Shown in pieces: positions 42,531-51,079 of a stretch of DNA of 64,000 nucleotides. The DNA lies in NCBI GenBank assembly GCA_035527715.1, contig DATKZY010000254.1, positions 24,755-88,754 on the forward strand, written 5' to 3'. The position numbers and the translations under genes were made by a program. The notes under the pieces were generated by a model. That model had not been told where the DNA came from. It did not search any database and was given only the letters and a program-made list of their open reading frames with translations. Source of the stretch: DSUN01 sp035527715 (lineage in GTDB: Bacteria; Planctomycetota; PUPC01; DSUN01). Within the stretch, counting starts at the first letter, position 1; the number at the start of each line of letters is the position of its first letter.

Positions 42531-44195
42531 TCAGAAATCGGTTCCCTCGCGCAGCCGTTTCACCTTCTCGTGGTCCGCATTGCCCTCGAACGTGAGCTTG
42601 CCGCCGCGCTTGACGAAGCGGCGCAGCGGGGTCAGATCCCCCACATTGCCGCAACGCCAGAGGGTCACGTTGGCAAGGCGCGGCAACTTCGCCAGGGGCG
42701 ACAGGTCGGCCAGCCCCTCGCATTCGCTGAAGGAGACTTCGGTCAGGTTGGCGAGAGCCGAAAGGGGCGAGAGGTCGCGAATGCCCGGGCAACTGGAAAT
42801 GTGGATGCTGGTCAGCTCCGGGAGTCGGGCGAGCGGCGCAAGCCCCGTCACATCGGGCAGATTGTGGATTGACAGGCTCCTCAGTTCCCCCATTCGTTGA
42901 ATTGGCGCGAGATCGTCCACGGTTGTGGCCGAGAAGAGGGAGAACTCGGTAAGATTTGCGAGCTTGCTGAGCGGCGCGATGTCGCGAAGGTTCGGGGCCT
43001 CGGCAAGCAGCAATTTCTCCAGACTCGGCAGATCACCGATGGGTCCGATGTCGCGGACCTGGCGCATGTCGCGCAACCAGAGCGTCTCCAGGTTGCGCAA
43101 GGCGGCGAGAGGCGTGAGGTCGGCGATGGTGCTGAGGCCGTAGATGCTCAGCTCCCTGAGGCCCTTGAGCCGGGCCAGGGGCGTCAGAGTGGTAAGTTTC
43201 GATTCCTCACCGCCGGCATGAAAGTGGAGCTTCGTGAGGGCCTCGAGTTCGCCGAGAGCGGAGATGTCCGTCAGCGTGTGGTGGGCCCCGATTGTCAGGA
43301 TGGCGAGACGCTTGAGTGTAACAAGGGCAGCAAGGCTGCGGACTCCCCAGGGCCTGCCTAGGTCCAGCCGCTCCAGTTCGGTCAGCGCGGACAATGCGCT
43401 GAGGTCCCCCTCCTTGGGCGGCACACCGAGAGAAAGGGTGTGGAGGTGAGTGAGCTTGGCTAGCGGCCCCAGATCCGCCGCGGCGAAGCGCCCGCCCAGG
43501 GCGAGCGACCTCACGCGGGCCAGCTCGGCGAGCGGCCTGAGATCCTCCACTTCCTTCATCTGCGCCCGGGCCCGGTTGTCAGCCCCGTCTATTATCATTC
43601 CCATGGGAGTGGGACTGAGTTCCAGGCTGAGCGCCGTCAAGCCTGTGAGGCCCTTGAACAGCTCTGCATCGGGCACCCACGAGTGAGCGTACACAGACAG
43701 GGCGGACAGGCCGGGGCATCGCGCGATAAAGGGGGCAAGGCCCTCAAAACCATCGCCTTGGGCGACGAGCGCGACATCAATCTCTTTCGGAATGGCGGGC
43801 AGGTCTTTGAGAGTCGGCGCGTCGCAGGTGATCGTGAGCGGCGTCACCCGGCGCGCAATGGCGTCCTTGAGCGCCTCCAGGCCGCCGGGCTGGCTCGCCG
43901 CCACGCCGCCGAGACGCGCGGGCGCGGCATCAATGCGGACCGAGAAAGTCGGCCCCTTCTGCTCGATCAGCAGTTCCTTGCCCTCACGGTACAGGTAGAA
44001 CATGGGGATGTCGTAGGCGATCGGCACGAAGTCCCCGGGCGCCAGCGTCTGCTTCCAGTTCCTCCTGGCATCACGGATCGTGACCTCGGCGAGCCCCGGG
44101 ACGTGTTCGGCCGCGGCTGCTGTGGCGGGGCTCGCCGCAGCCGCCAGCAGGACGAGAAGTGCACAGGAACAACCGAAAGTGCGAGCGGCGCTCAT
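42531..44195 (-). CDS. Exported leucine-rich-repeat protein
   Basis: 554 residues from the ATG at 44195, with a signal peptide (to about residue 28, TAAAAEH). An N-terminal domain (about 29-110) is followed by about 15 LRR units of 21-24 residues of the bacterial form L..L..L..L.l.......dlsPL..l. The ladder is regular to the end and capped by FVKRGGKLTFEGNADHEKVK. The role is probably protein or glycan binding in the periplasm or outside. It faces the GH44 gene with 30 bp between stop codons. Confidence 0.9.
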   Translation of the reverse strand: MSAARTFGCSCALLVLLAAAASPATAAAAEHVPGLAEVTIRDARRNWKQTLAPGDFVPIAYDIPMFYLYREGKELLIEQKGPTFSVRIDAAPARLGGVAASQPGGLEALKDAIARRVTPLTITCDAPTLKDLPAIPKEIDVALVAQGDGFEGLAPFIARCPGLSALSVYAHSWVPDAELFKGLTGLTALSLELSPTPMGMIIDGADNRARAQMKEVEDLRPLAELARVRSLALGGRFAAADLGPLAKLTHLHTLSLGVPPKEGDLSALSALTELERLDLGRPWGVRSLAALVTLKRLAILTIGAHHTLTDISALGELEALTKLHFHAGGEESKLTTLTPLARLKGLRELSIYGLSTIADLTPLAALRNLETLWLRDMRQVRDIGPIGDLPSLEKLLLAEAPNLRDIAPLSKLANLTEFSLFSATTVDDLAPIQRMGELRSLSIHNLPDVTGLAPLARLPELTSIHISSCPGIRDLSPLSALANLTEVSFSECEGLADLSPLAKLPRLANVTLWRCGNVGDLTPLRRFVKRGGKLTFEGNADHEKVKRLREGTDF

Positions 44196-44505
44196 GGGTC
44201 TCCGCCACCGAATGGGGTGTCCGCCCATCATTATTGCGCCGAGCCCGGCTGCTGTCAATAGCGCGCAGGGCGCCAGTGGGAAGGCGGCCGCTCGCCCGGC
44301 TTCGGGCCTCCCTCCCCCCCCCCCCATCTCGACCACCCCCCTTGTTGCGCAAGTGGTCGAGATGGCGCGAGATGGGGGCCATAGTCCAGGGCGCCAAGGA
44401 GGGGGACCGTGCGCGCGCCGCATCACGCGCTTGCATGGGCCGGCGAAGCTCGTATACTGGAGGCGTTGCCAGTTCGCCCGTTGTGCATCGGCAAGGAGAC
44501 AGGAC
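44196..44505. other. 310-bp divergent intergenic region with a 13-bp hairpin
   Basis: No coding sequence is supported. CCATCTCGACCAC (44324-44336) pairs perfectly with its complement at 44353-44365 across 16 nt, right after a C-tract of 14. The region must hold promoters for both divergent genes but none is clear. A Shine-Dalgarno AAGGAGAC precedes the oxidoreductase gene. Confidence 0.65.
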
Positions 44506-45720
44506 ATGTCGAGGACCAGGCAGGTAACGCGACGACGCTTCCTTGGCCGCGCGGCGGCCGCCGCCGCCATCGCCCCGGTGGTGATGCGCTCCACCGCCTT
44601 CGGCGCCAACGACCAGTTCGCCATGGGCTTCGTCGGCATGGGCGGACAGGGCCGCGGCGACATGGGCGGGTTCCTCGGCTTCAAGGAGCTTCGCGCCGTC
44701 GCCGTGTGCGACGTGCACGAGGCTCACCGCGAGCAGGCCAAGAGCTCCGTCAACTCCCGCTACGGCAACAACGACTGCAAGGCCGTGAACGACTTCCGCG
44801 AGATCACCGAGGACCCCAAGATTGACGCCGTCTTCTGCGCCACGCCCGACCACTGGCACGCCATCATCACCGTGAGCGCGTTGAAGAACGGCAAGGACGT
44901 CTATTGCGAGAAGCCCGAGACCCTCACCGTCCGCCAGGGGCGGGTCATGATCGAGACGGCCCGCCGGTATGGCCGCGTCTTCTCCGGCGGCAGCCAGCGC
45001 GTGTGGCAGGACTACAATTGGTACCACCGCGTCATGTGGGGCGGCGCGGCCGGCAAGCTCCAGGAGGTCTACGTCAACATCGGCGGCCCCTCGGGCGACT
45101 GCTACCTGCCCGCCCAGCCCGTGCCAGCCGGCCTCGACTGGGACAGGTGGATCGGCCCCGCCCCGTGGCGGCCCTACAACAAGGGGCTGCACCCGTTCAC
45201 CTGGCGCAGCTACCGCGACTATTCGGGCGGCAACATGACCGACTGGGGCGCCCACCACATGGGCGGCGCCCTCTTCGCCGCCCAGTTGTACGACCAGCCG
45301 CTGCCCGTCGAGGTCATCCCGCCCGACGGCAAGGAATACAAGCAGCTCACCTACAAGTACGCCAGCGGCGTCCAGTTGCACCTGGGCGGCGCGTGGGACG
45401 GCCCGCTCGGCTTCAAGGGCACCCTCGGCGAGGTCCCCGAGCGCGGCAAGCCCCGCATCCCGGCGCCCCCCACCCCCATCCAGGGCTACCGGGGCAGAGG
45501 CGGCATCTTCGGCGACTTCGTCCACTGCGTCCGCACCCGCCAGCGGCCCTTCCGCGACATCGAGATTGCCCACCGCGCCGTCGCCACCTGCCACCTTGGC
45601 AACATCGCCTTCTGGCTCCGCCGCCCGTTCAAGTTCGACCCGGAGAAGGAAGAGATCGTCGGCGACCCCGAGGCCAACCGCTGGATCGACCGCCCCATGC
45701 GCGCGCCCTGGACCCTCTGA
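44506..45720 (+). CDS. Tat-exported Gfo/Idh/MocA family oxidoreductase
   Basis: 404 residues with a twin-arginine signal (RRRFLGRAAAAAAIAPVVM), so it is exported folded with its cofactor bound. The Rossmann motif is MGFVGMGGQGRGDMGG; ATPDHWHA and YCEKPETLT follow, with the family's catalytic Lys. The C-terminal part has NMTDWGAHHMGGALFA and RGGIFGDFVHCVRTRQRPF, typical of secreted planctomycete members. It probably oxidises a sugar or glycoside in the periplasm. The start has AAGGAGAC at the right distance. Confidence 0.93.
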   Translation: MSRTRQVTRRRFLGRAAAAAAIAPVVMRSTAFGANDQFAMGFVGMGGQGRGDMGGFLGFKELRAVAVCDVHEAHREQAKSSVNSRYGNNDCKAVNDFREITEDPKIDAVFCATPDHWHAIITVSALKNGKDVYCEKPETLTVRQGRVMIETARRYGRVFSGGSQRVWQDYNWYHRVMWGGAAGKLQEVYVNIGGPSGDCYLPAQPVPAGLDWDRWIGPAPWRPYNKGLHPFTWRSYRDYSGGNMTDWGAHHMGGALFAAQLYDQPLPVEVIPPDGKEYKQLTYKYASGVQLHLGGAWDGPLGFKGTLGEVPERGKPRIPAPPTPIQGYRGRGGIFGDFVHCVRTRQRPFRDIEIAHRAVATCHLGNIAFWLRRPFKFDPEKEEIVGDPEANRWIDRPMRAPWTL

Positions 45721-45919
45721 CCCCCGCGCGTTGAGCAGCCGGGGCGCCAGAAAAGTAGGGGATTGAGGTTTGGCCCCTCAAGCCTCAGGCCCCTTGCGTT
45801 CAATATGAAAAGCGAGCGGCCCCCGGCCAGCGGCGGCTCGCTCCATCGCTTGCATTGTCGTGCCTGCCGCAGAATGCTCGGCGCTCAGCGCCGCCACCTC
45901 GACGGAAGGAGAACGTGCC

Positions 45920-47005
45920 ATGTCGAGTCGTCGTCTCAGTCCACGGTGGGTCGTCGCCCTTGCCGCGCTGGCCGTGTCCCTCGCTGTTGCTCGGACGAGC
46001 GCGGCAGCGGAGGGCGCCGTGAAGGTCTTCATCCTGGCAGGGCAGTCGAACATGGAAGGCAAGGCCCCAAACACCTTGCTGGATTGCCAGGCCGAGGCGC
46101 CGGAGACCAAGGACCTGTTCAAGCACCTCCGCAAGGACGGCAAGTGGATCGTCCGCGACGACGTGTTCATCAAATACCTGGATCGCAAGGGCCCGTTGAC
46201 GATCGGCTACGGTTCGCCCGGCCGCACCGGCGCGGAGCTGGAGTTCGGCTGGATGATGGGCGACCGCTTCGACGAGCCGGTGCTGCTGATCAAGGCGGCG
46301 TGGGGCGGCCACTCGCTGGTCAAGCTCTTCCGCTCGCCGTCGGCGGGCCTTCCGGCCGACGCGGTGCTCGAGAAGGAACTCGCGCAGGCGCAGGACCGCG
46401 TCAAGAAGAACAACGAGAAGCAGAAGAAGAACGATCCACTTCCGACGATGGACGACATCAAGAAGCCCTACGGCTCGTCGTACCGCAACATGATGGCCGA
46501 GGTGAAGGAGGCGTTCGACAGCTACGAGACGATGTTCCCGGCGCTGAAGGGCAGGAAGCTCGAGCTGGCCGGGTTCGCCTGGTTCCAGGGCTGGAACGAC
46601 ATGTACGGCGGCGCCGAGAACGAGTACGCGTCGAACATGAAGCACTTCATCCAGGACGTGCGCAAGGACTTGGGCGCGCCGGCTCTGCCGTTTGTGATCG
46701 CCGCCATGGGCCAGAACGGATCGAAGCCGGCTGCCGGCGCGATGCTGGCGGTGCGCGAGGCGCAGATGGCGATGAACGACGTGCCGGAGTTCAAGGGCAA
46801 CGTCAAGGCGTTCCGCACGGACGTGCTGGTGGATAAGGCGGCCGAGGAGCTGTACCCCACCTGGAGCAAGAATGTCGAGCAGTGGAAGAAGACCGGGGGG
46901 GATCGCGCATACCACTACCTCGGCAGCGCGATCTGGTTCAACCGCATCGGCCACGCGATGGGCGAGGCCATGCTGGAACTGCTCGGCAAGCGAACCGGCC
47001 ATTGA
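45920..47005 (+). CDS. SASA-domain carbohydrate esterase (sialate O-acetylesterase-like)
   Basis: This 361-residue exported SGNH/SASA-family esterase has a signal peptide (about 1-30). VFILAGQSNMEG has the nucleophile Ser43, and GFAWFQGWNDMYG matches the SASA oxyanion block. HYLGSAIWFNRIGHAMGEAM holds the C-terminal His. Family members remove acetyl groups from glycans such as sialic acids or plant polysaccharides. A long charged insert (about 150-190) is unusual. The ATG at 45920 follows GAAGGAGAA. The M42 peptidase gene follows by 32 bp. Confidence 0.9.
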   Translation: MSSRRLSPRWVVALAALAVSLAVARTSAAAEGAVKVFILAGQSNMEGKAPNTLLDCQAEAPETKDLFKHLRKDGKWIVRDDVFIKYLDRKGPLTIGYGSPGRTGAELEFGWMMGDRFDEPVLLIKAAWGGHSLVKLFRSPSAGLPADAVLEKELAQAQDRVKKNNEKQKKNDPLPTMDDIKKPYGSSYRNMMAEVKEAFDSYETMFPALKGRKLELAGFAWFQGWNDMYGGAENEYASNMKHFIQDVRKDLGAPALPFVIAAMGQNGSKPAAGAMLAVREAQMAMNDVPEFKGNVKAFRTDVLVDKAAEELYPTWSKNVEQWKKTGGDRAYHYLGSAIWFNRIGHAMGEAMLELLGKRTGH

Positions 47006-47037
47006 CAGAGGGTCAGGCACGGAACAGGAGTTGGGCG

Positions 47038-48075
47038 ATGGACATGGAGTTGCTCAAGCGCGTCTGTAACGCCCCAGGGGTGCCGGGGTACGAGGACGAG
47101 GCCCAGGCCGTGGTGATGGAGACGCTGCGCGGGAGTTGTGGCGAGGTGCGCCGCGACCGGCTGGGCAACGTCATCGGCCTGAAGAAGGCCACCAGGCCGC
47201 CCTCCGACGGCATGCCGCGCAAGGTCGTGCTGGCCGCCCATGTGGACGAGATCGGCATGATGGTGAAGCACATCGACTCCAACGGCTTCATCCGCTTCGA
47301 GCCCATGGGCGGGCTCAACGCGCAGGTCATCGTCTCTCAACGGGTCGTGGTCCATGGCCGCAAACCCGTGGGCGCCGTCGTCGTGCCAGACACACGGGCC
47401 GACAGCAAGGACAAGGTGACGAAGGTAGAAGAGGCGTACCTCGACACCGGCCTGCCTCGCGATGCCCTGTGCGAGTTGGTGAGCGTGGGCGACGTTGTGA
47501 CCTTCGCACCGGGTGTCGAGCTGCTGAATGAGAAGGTCTACGTGGGCAGGAACTTCGACGACCGGATCGGGACGTACTGCCTCCTGGAGGCGATGGGACG
47601 CGTCGGCGACACGGCCGTCGATGTTTACGCCGTCAGTTCGGTGCAGGAGGAGGTGGGCCTGCGCGGCATGCGGCCCGCGGCCTACGCCATCGAGCCCGAT
47701 ATCGGCGTCGCCATTGACGGCAGCCTCACGTGGGGGCCCTATGCAGGGGAGCACGTGTGCACCTGCACGCTGGGGAAGGGGACAGGCATCTACATCATGG
47801 ATCGCCTGACCATTGGCGACAGGCGGCTCGTACGGTTCCTCTTCGACCTGTGCGAGCGCTTGCAGATCCCATGCCAGAGCAACGTTGGAGGCGGTACCGA
47901 TGCTTCTGCCATCCAGCAATCGCGGGCCGGCGCGCTCACCACGACTATTGGGGCGCCCGTGCGATACATGCACTCCACGGTCCAGCTCTGCCACGCCGAT
48001 GACATCGAGGCCACGGTCGAGCTCCTGGCAAAGTTCCTCGAGCATGCGCACGACCTGCTGCCCGACGAGCGGTAG
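47038..48075 (+). CDS. M42 family metallopeptidase (aminopeptidase/endoglucanase type)
   Basis: This 345-residue cytoplasmic di-zinc peptidase trims N-terminal residues. Ligands: AAHVDEIG (His68, Asp70), NFDDRIG (Asp174/175), SSVQEEVGLRG with the catalytic Glu204 and ligand Glu205, IDG (Asp227) and the C-terminal MHSTVQLCH region with the last His. The GVIGxKPPH stretch typical of M42 is replaced by GRKPVGAVVVPDTR, which is atypical. The ATG at 47038 follows AGGAG. Confidence 0.9.
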   Translation: MDMELLKRVCNAPGVPGYEDEAQAVVMETLRGSCGEVRRDRLGNVIGLKKATRPPSDGMPRKVVLAAHVDEIGMMVKHIDSNGFIRFEPMGGLNAQVIVSQRVVVHGRKPVGAVVVPDTRADSKDKVTKVEEAYLDTGLPRDALCELVSVGDVVTFAPGVELLNEKVYVGRNFDDRIGTYCLLEAMGRVGDTAVDVYAVSSVQEEVGLRGMRPAAYAIEPDIGVAIDGSLTWGPYAGEHVCTCTLGKGTGIYIMDRLTIGDRRLVRFLFDLCERLQIPCQSNVGGGTDASAIQQSRAGALTTTIGAPVRYMHSTVQLCHADDIEATVELLAKFLEHAHDLLPDER

Positions 48076-48107
48076 CCGCCGCCCATCCGTGAGGGGTTCG
48101 CAGGTTC

Positions 48108-48134
48108 GGGGTCAGACCTCAATTTTCAATTCTT
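48108..48134. repeat. Solo end of the REP-transposase element
   Basis: GGGGTCAGACCTCAATTTTC and a few more bases match the left end of the element at 49579. No opposite copy was found to its right, so it is a single orphan end in the gap between the M42 and MFS genes. Confidence 0.7.
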
Positions 48135-48254
48135 CGGCTCATCCGCCCTTTGCGGGCGGAGTACAGTGATGAGCAGTGCGGGCCGGGCCGGACTACACGC
48201 AAGCGCCAATCGCCTCGCGGCAGGAGCGGGTAGCCGTGCGGATGCGGGGAGGTC

Positions 48255-49406
48255 TCACGCGTACAGCTTCAGCACCAGGGCGATCACGCACAAGCCGGCC
48301 GCGGACGCGGCGGCGAGGAGAAAGCCGCGCTGGACGCTCGTGCGCCGGGCGTACGCCCCGATGAGCATCGGGATGGCCGTGCAGCCCAACCCGCCCAGGG
48401 TGAAGAACAGGCCGATGGCCCGGCCGTGCAGCGACTGCGGGAACTGTCTGAGGAGCACGGCCACCAGCGTCGGGTAGATCGGCCCGAAGACCAGCCCCAC
48501 GGCGATCACCAGCGTCGCCGCCAGCGACCGGCCGCGGCAGAGCACCACCGCCACCCACGCGGCCACGGACACGAGGGAGAGGACGAGGATGACGGCCGTC
48601 TCGCTCCCCTTCGGGATGGTGAGGGCGGCGACGAGCCGGGATGCGGTGTAAACGAGCCAGAAGCCGGAGAGCAGCACCGAGGCCGCCCCTTCCTTCATTC
48701 CCTTGTCGGTCACATACGTCGTCGCCCAAGCCGCCATGGTGGCCTCGGCGGGCATGTAGAAGAACAGGGCGAGCGCGCAGAGCCACATGACCGGGTCGCT
48801 CAACAGGACGCCAAGGCCGGGAGCGGCAACCTCGGCGGCTGCTTGCGCTGGCTGCGCCGGCGCGAAGGCCGGGAAGTGCGTGACGCATGCGAGAGCCGCC
48901 ATCACCAGCCCCGAGACGCTCAGGAGGAGAAGCGTCCCCCGCAGCTCGAGCCTCCGCACGAGAAACGCCACCCCCAGCGGCGTGACGAACGAGCCGATGC
49001 CGAAGATGAAGCACCCGAGGTTGATCGCATATGCTTCCGTCCCCCCGAAGGCCGGCAGCGAGAGCGGGTTGACCACGTTGATGAGCGCCGCCCACCCCGC
49101 GCTCAGGAGCAGCACCGCTGCCAGGACCATCCAGTATGCGCTCGCCTGCGCGAAGAGCACGAGGCTGGCGGCGAAGAGGAGGGCGCCGCCAATGGTGACC
49201 GGTTGCCGCCCGAAGGCGTCGCTGAGGAAGCCGACCCCCAGCATGGCGGGAATCAGGGTGAAGCCAAAGGTGGCGACGAGGCCGCCGATGCGGGCCTCGT
49301 CTATCTGGAGCTTCCGGGCCAGGGTCACCTTGATGCTCCCGAGCAGCGCGGTGCCCATGCCCGTCCCCACCAGGATGGCGATCACCAGCACCAGGAGCAT
49401 CGTCAT
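48255..49406 (-). CDS. MFS transporter
   Basis: 383 residues with twelve predicted membrane helices (LVLVIAILVGTGMGTALLG; VGFLSDAFGRQP is the loop 2-3 motif with the D-x-x-G-R/K pattern). The long middle loop (about 180-205, PAFAPAQPAQAAAE) is typical. The substrate is unknown; the pattern is like sugar or small-acid transporters. The ATG at 49406 was chosen because GGAGGAA lies just upstream; longer starts include it as coding. Confidence 0.88.
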   Translation of the reverse strand: MTMLLVLVIAILVGTGMGTALLGSIKVTLARKLQIDEARIGGLVATFGFTLIPAMLGVGFLSDAFGRQPVTIGGALLFAASLVLFAQASAYWMVLAAVLLLSAGWAALINVVNPLSLPAFGGTEAYAINLGCFIFGIGSFVTPLGVAFLVRRLELRGTLLLLSVSGLVMAALACVTHFPAFAPAQPAQAAAEVAAPGLGVLLSDPVMWLCALALFFYMPAEATMAAWATTYVTDKGMKEGAASVLLSGFWLVYTASRLVAALTIPKGSETAVILVLSLVSVAAWVAVVLCRGRSLAATLVIAVGLVFGPIYPTLVAVLLRQFPQSLHGRAIGLFFTLGGLGCTAIPMLIGAYARRTSVQRGFLLAAASAAGLCVIALVLKLYA

Positions 49407-49578
49407 CGGCCGTTCCTCCAGCAAACCCGCCCTGTTGGCCAGCAGAAGCCCGACGCTGCGCCCGCAAGGATAGCACGCGGGAGTTCCGCGTGCAACTGCT
49501 CCGGCTGCCGCGGGCCAGGTAACGGATCTGAGCGGCTTGGTCCCTCTCGTTCGCAGTGTCGGCGAAGCTGGCGAAGCT

Positions 49579-50636
49579 GGGGTCAGACCTCAATTTTCTA
49601 TTTTTTGCCTTGACAGGCGGGATCCTGTTGTGGTAGCGTCTGGCTATGGCACGTCCACTGCGGATTGATATTCCCGAGGGGGTCTACCACGTGACCAGCC
49701 GGGGGCTGGAGCGGCGGGAGATCGTGCGCGACGACGCGGACCGCCGGAAGTGGGAGGAGCTTCTCGATGCAGTCGCCACCCGCTGCCATTGGCAGGTGTT
49801 CGCCTGGACGCTGATGGGGAACCATTTCCACCTGTTTCTGCGGACGCCTGAGGCCAATCTGTCCGCGGGGATGCACGACCTCAACTCGGGCTACGTGTCG
49901 GCGTTCAACCGCCGGCACGGGCGCTGCGGGCATCTGCTCCAGGGGCGGTTCAAGGCCGTCGTGGTGGAAAGTGGCCGCCACGAGTGGGAGCTGAGCCGTT
50001 ACGTACATCTCAACCCTGTGCGGGCCGGCCTGGCGAGGCGCCCGGAGGAGTATCGTTGGGGGAGTTGCCGCCACTACTTCGGAGCGGGCGGCGCGCCGGC
50101 GTGGCTGGCGTGGGAGGAGGTGCTGTCGCAGCACGGGCGGACGCTCCGCGCGGCGCGGCGCGCCTACGCGGAGTACCTGGCAGAGGGCGTGGCATCGCCA
50201 CCGCCATCGCCGTTCGAGGGCGTCGTGGCGTCGAGCGTGTTGGGCTCGGAGGGGTTCTTGGAGAAGGTGCGGGCGTGGCTTGGGAGGCGCCTCCCGGACC
50301 GCGAGCTGCCAGCGGTGCGGGCGCTGCGCCGGACGGGGACGCTGGGCGCCATCGAGGCCGCGGTGTGCGAGGTGTTCGGGGTTTCCCCCTGTGTGCTGCA
50401 GGAGAGGGGGCGTTGGCACAACGATGCCCGCTCCGTGGCCGTCCATCTGTGCCGGAAGTGGAGTGGAGAATCCGAGGCGGAACTGGGGAGACGCTTTGGG
50501 GATGTGCGCGCAGCGGCGATCAGCAGGACGGCTCGCGCCGTCGCCCTGCGGCTCCAGAAAGACAAGCGTTTGGCACGCCGAGCTGCCGAGTGCGAGCAGG
50601 CGCTCGTCAAAAAGTAGAAAATTGAGGTCTGACCCC
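49579..50636 (+). mobile_element. REP-associated tyrosine transposase element with 28-bp terminal inverted repeats
   Basis: The ends GGGGTCAGACCTCAATTTTC and 8 further bases (49579-49606) are repeated inverted at 50609-50636 with 27 of 28 matching. It is 1,058 bp long and holds one gene. No target-site duplication is obvious. It differs from typical IS200/IS605 ends, which are not inverted, and looks like a RAYT unit framed by its own ends. An orphan end lies at 48108. Confidence 0.8.
49646..50617 (+). CDS. REP-associated tyrosine transposase (RAYT, Y1 family)
   Basis: 323 residues. The N-terminal HUH nuclease domain has MGNHFHLFLR (His60, His62 bind the metal), a candidate catalytic Tyr83 in SGYVSAFNRRH, and GHLLQGRFKAVVV. 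YVHLNPVRAGL follows, typical of RAYTs. The C-terminal half (about 195-320) has DnaA-like or helix-turn-helix segments (LGAIEAAVCEVFGVSP, SEAELGRRFGDVRAAAISRTA). It probably acts in single-strand processing of REP sequences. The last codons and stop lie in the right end of the element. There is no clear disruption, so it may be active. Confidence 0.9.
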   Translation: MARPLRIDIPEGVYHVTSRGLERREIVRDDADRRKWEELLDAVATRCHWQVFAWTLMGNHFHLFLRTPEANLSAGMHDLNSGYVSAFNRRHGRCGHLLQGRFKAVVVESGRHEWELSRYVHLNPVRAGLARRPEEYRWGSCRHYFGAGGAPAWLAWEEVLSQHGRTLRAARRAYAEYLAEGVASPPPSPFEGVVASSVLGSEGFLEKVRAWLGRRLPDRELPAVRALRRTGTLGAIEAAVCEVFGVSPCVLQERGRWHNDARSVAVHLCRKWSGESEAELGRRFGDVRAAAISRTARAVALRLQKDKRLARRAAECEQALVKK

Positions 50637-50667
50637 AGACGGACCCCAGACGCCCTGGCGCCGCTCA

Positions 50668-50707
50668 CTAGGCGCTCACCCCCTATAGCGCACACATGAG
50701 CGCCTAG
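50668..50707. repeat. REP-like palindrome, CTAGGCGCTCA, copy 1
   Basis: CTAGGCGCTCA (50668-50678) pairs with TGAGCGCCTAG (50697-50707), 11 bp, loop 18 nt. It lies 32 bp past the right end of the transposase element. Confidence 0.75.
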
Positions 50708-50800
50708 CGCAACAGGCCGGCTGCGGCGAGCTCTCCTTGATCTGTAACCTTTGGTAGAGCACGCGCTTACGGATGTCATTGCACTGGTTCCGCCGCACCG

Positions 50801-50844
50801 CACTAGGCGCTCACCCCCCGTGGCGCGCGGGTGAGCGCCTAGTG
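50801..50844. repeat. REP-like palindrome, CACTAGGCGCTCACCC, copy 2
   Basis: Perfect 16-bp stem (50801-50816 with 50829-50844), loop 12 nt. It shares the CTAGGCGCTCACCCCC core with copy 1, about 130 bp away. Confidence 0.8.
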
Positions 50845-50896
50845 GGCCAGACATGTGTCGGAAGCCGCGCGGACGATCGCTTGGGCCGGACGAGCC

Positions 50897-50936
50897 CGAA
50901 AAGTGAAGGGCCCATGCGAAAAGTGAAGGGCCGATG
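50897..50936. repeat. 20-bp tandem direct repeat upstream of the ECF sigma gene
   Basis: CGAAAAGTGAAGGGCCCATG (50897-50916) is repeated directly at 50917-50936 with one mismatch (GATG). The A-rich half and spacing of two helical turns fit an operator or sigma-binding site; the role is inferred from position 145 bp before the sigma gene. Confidence 0.55.
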
Positions 50937-51079
50937 CCCCCGCGGCGTGCGAGGACGCGTAAGGCGCTGGCGCCGCATGGGTCAGGCTCTCCTGAGGACA
51001 TTCTTGCAGAACCGGGCTGCGTGGGGTACGATGTGAGAGGGAAGCGAGGTGTGCTCGCGACTTCGCAGGGGGATGCGCG

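Larger units (their letters stand above)
50637..51079. other. 443-bp gene-free stretch with REP palindromes and a tandem repeat
   Basis: No coding sequence is supported. It holds two REP-like palindromes (50668-50707, 50801-50844) and a 20-bp tandem direct repeat (50897-50936). It ends at the Shine-Dalgarno CAGGGGGA of the ECF sigma gene. No standard promoter is clear. Confidence 0.7.
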
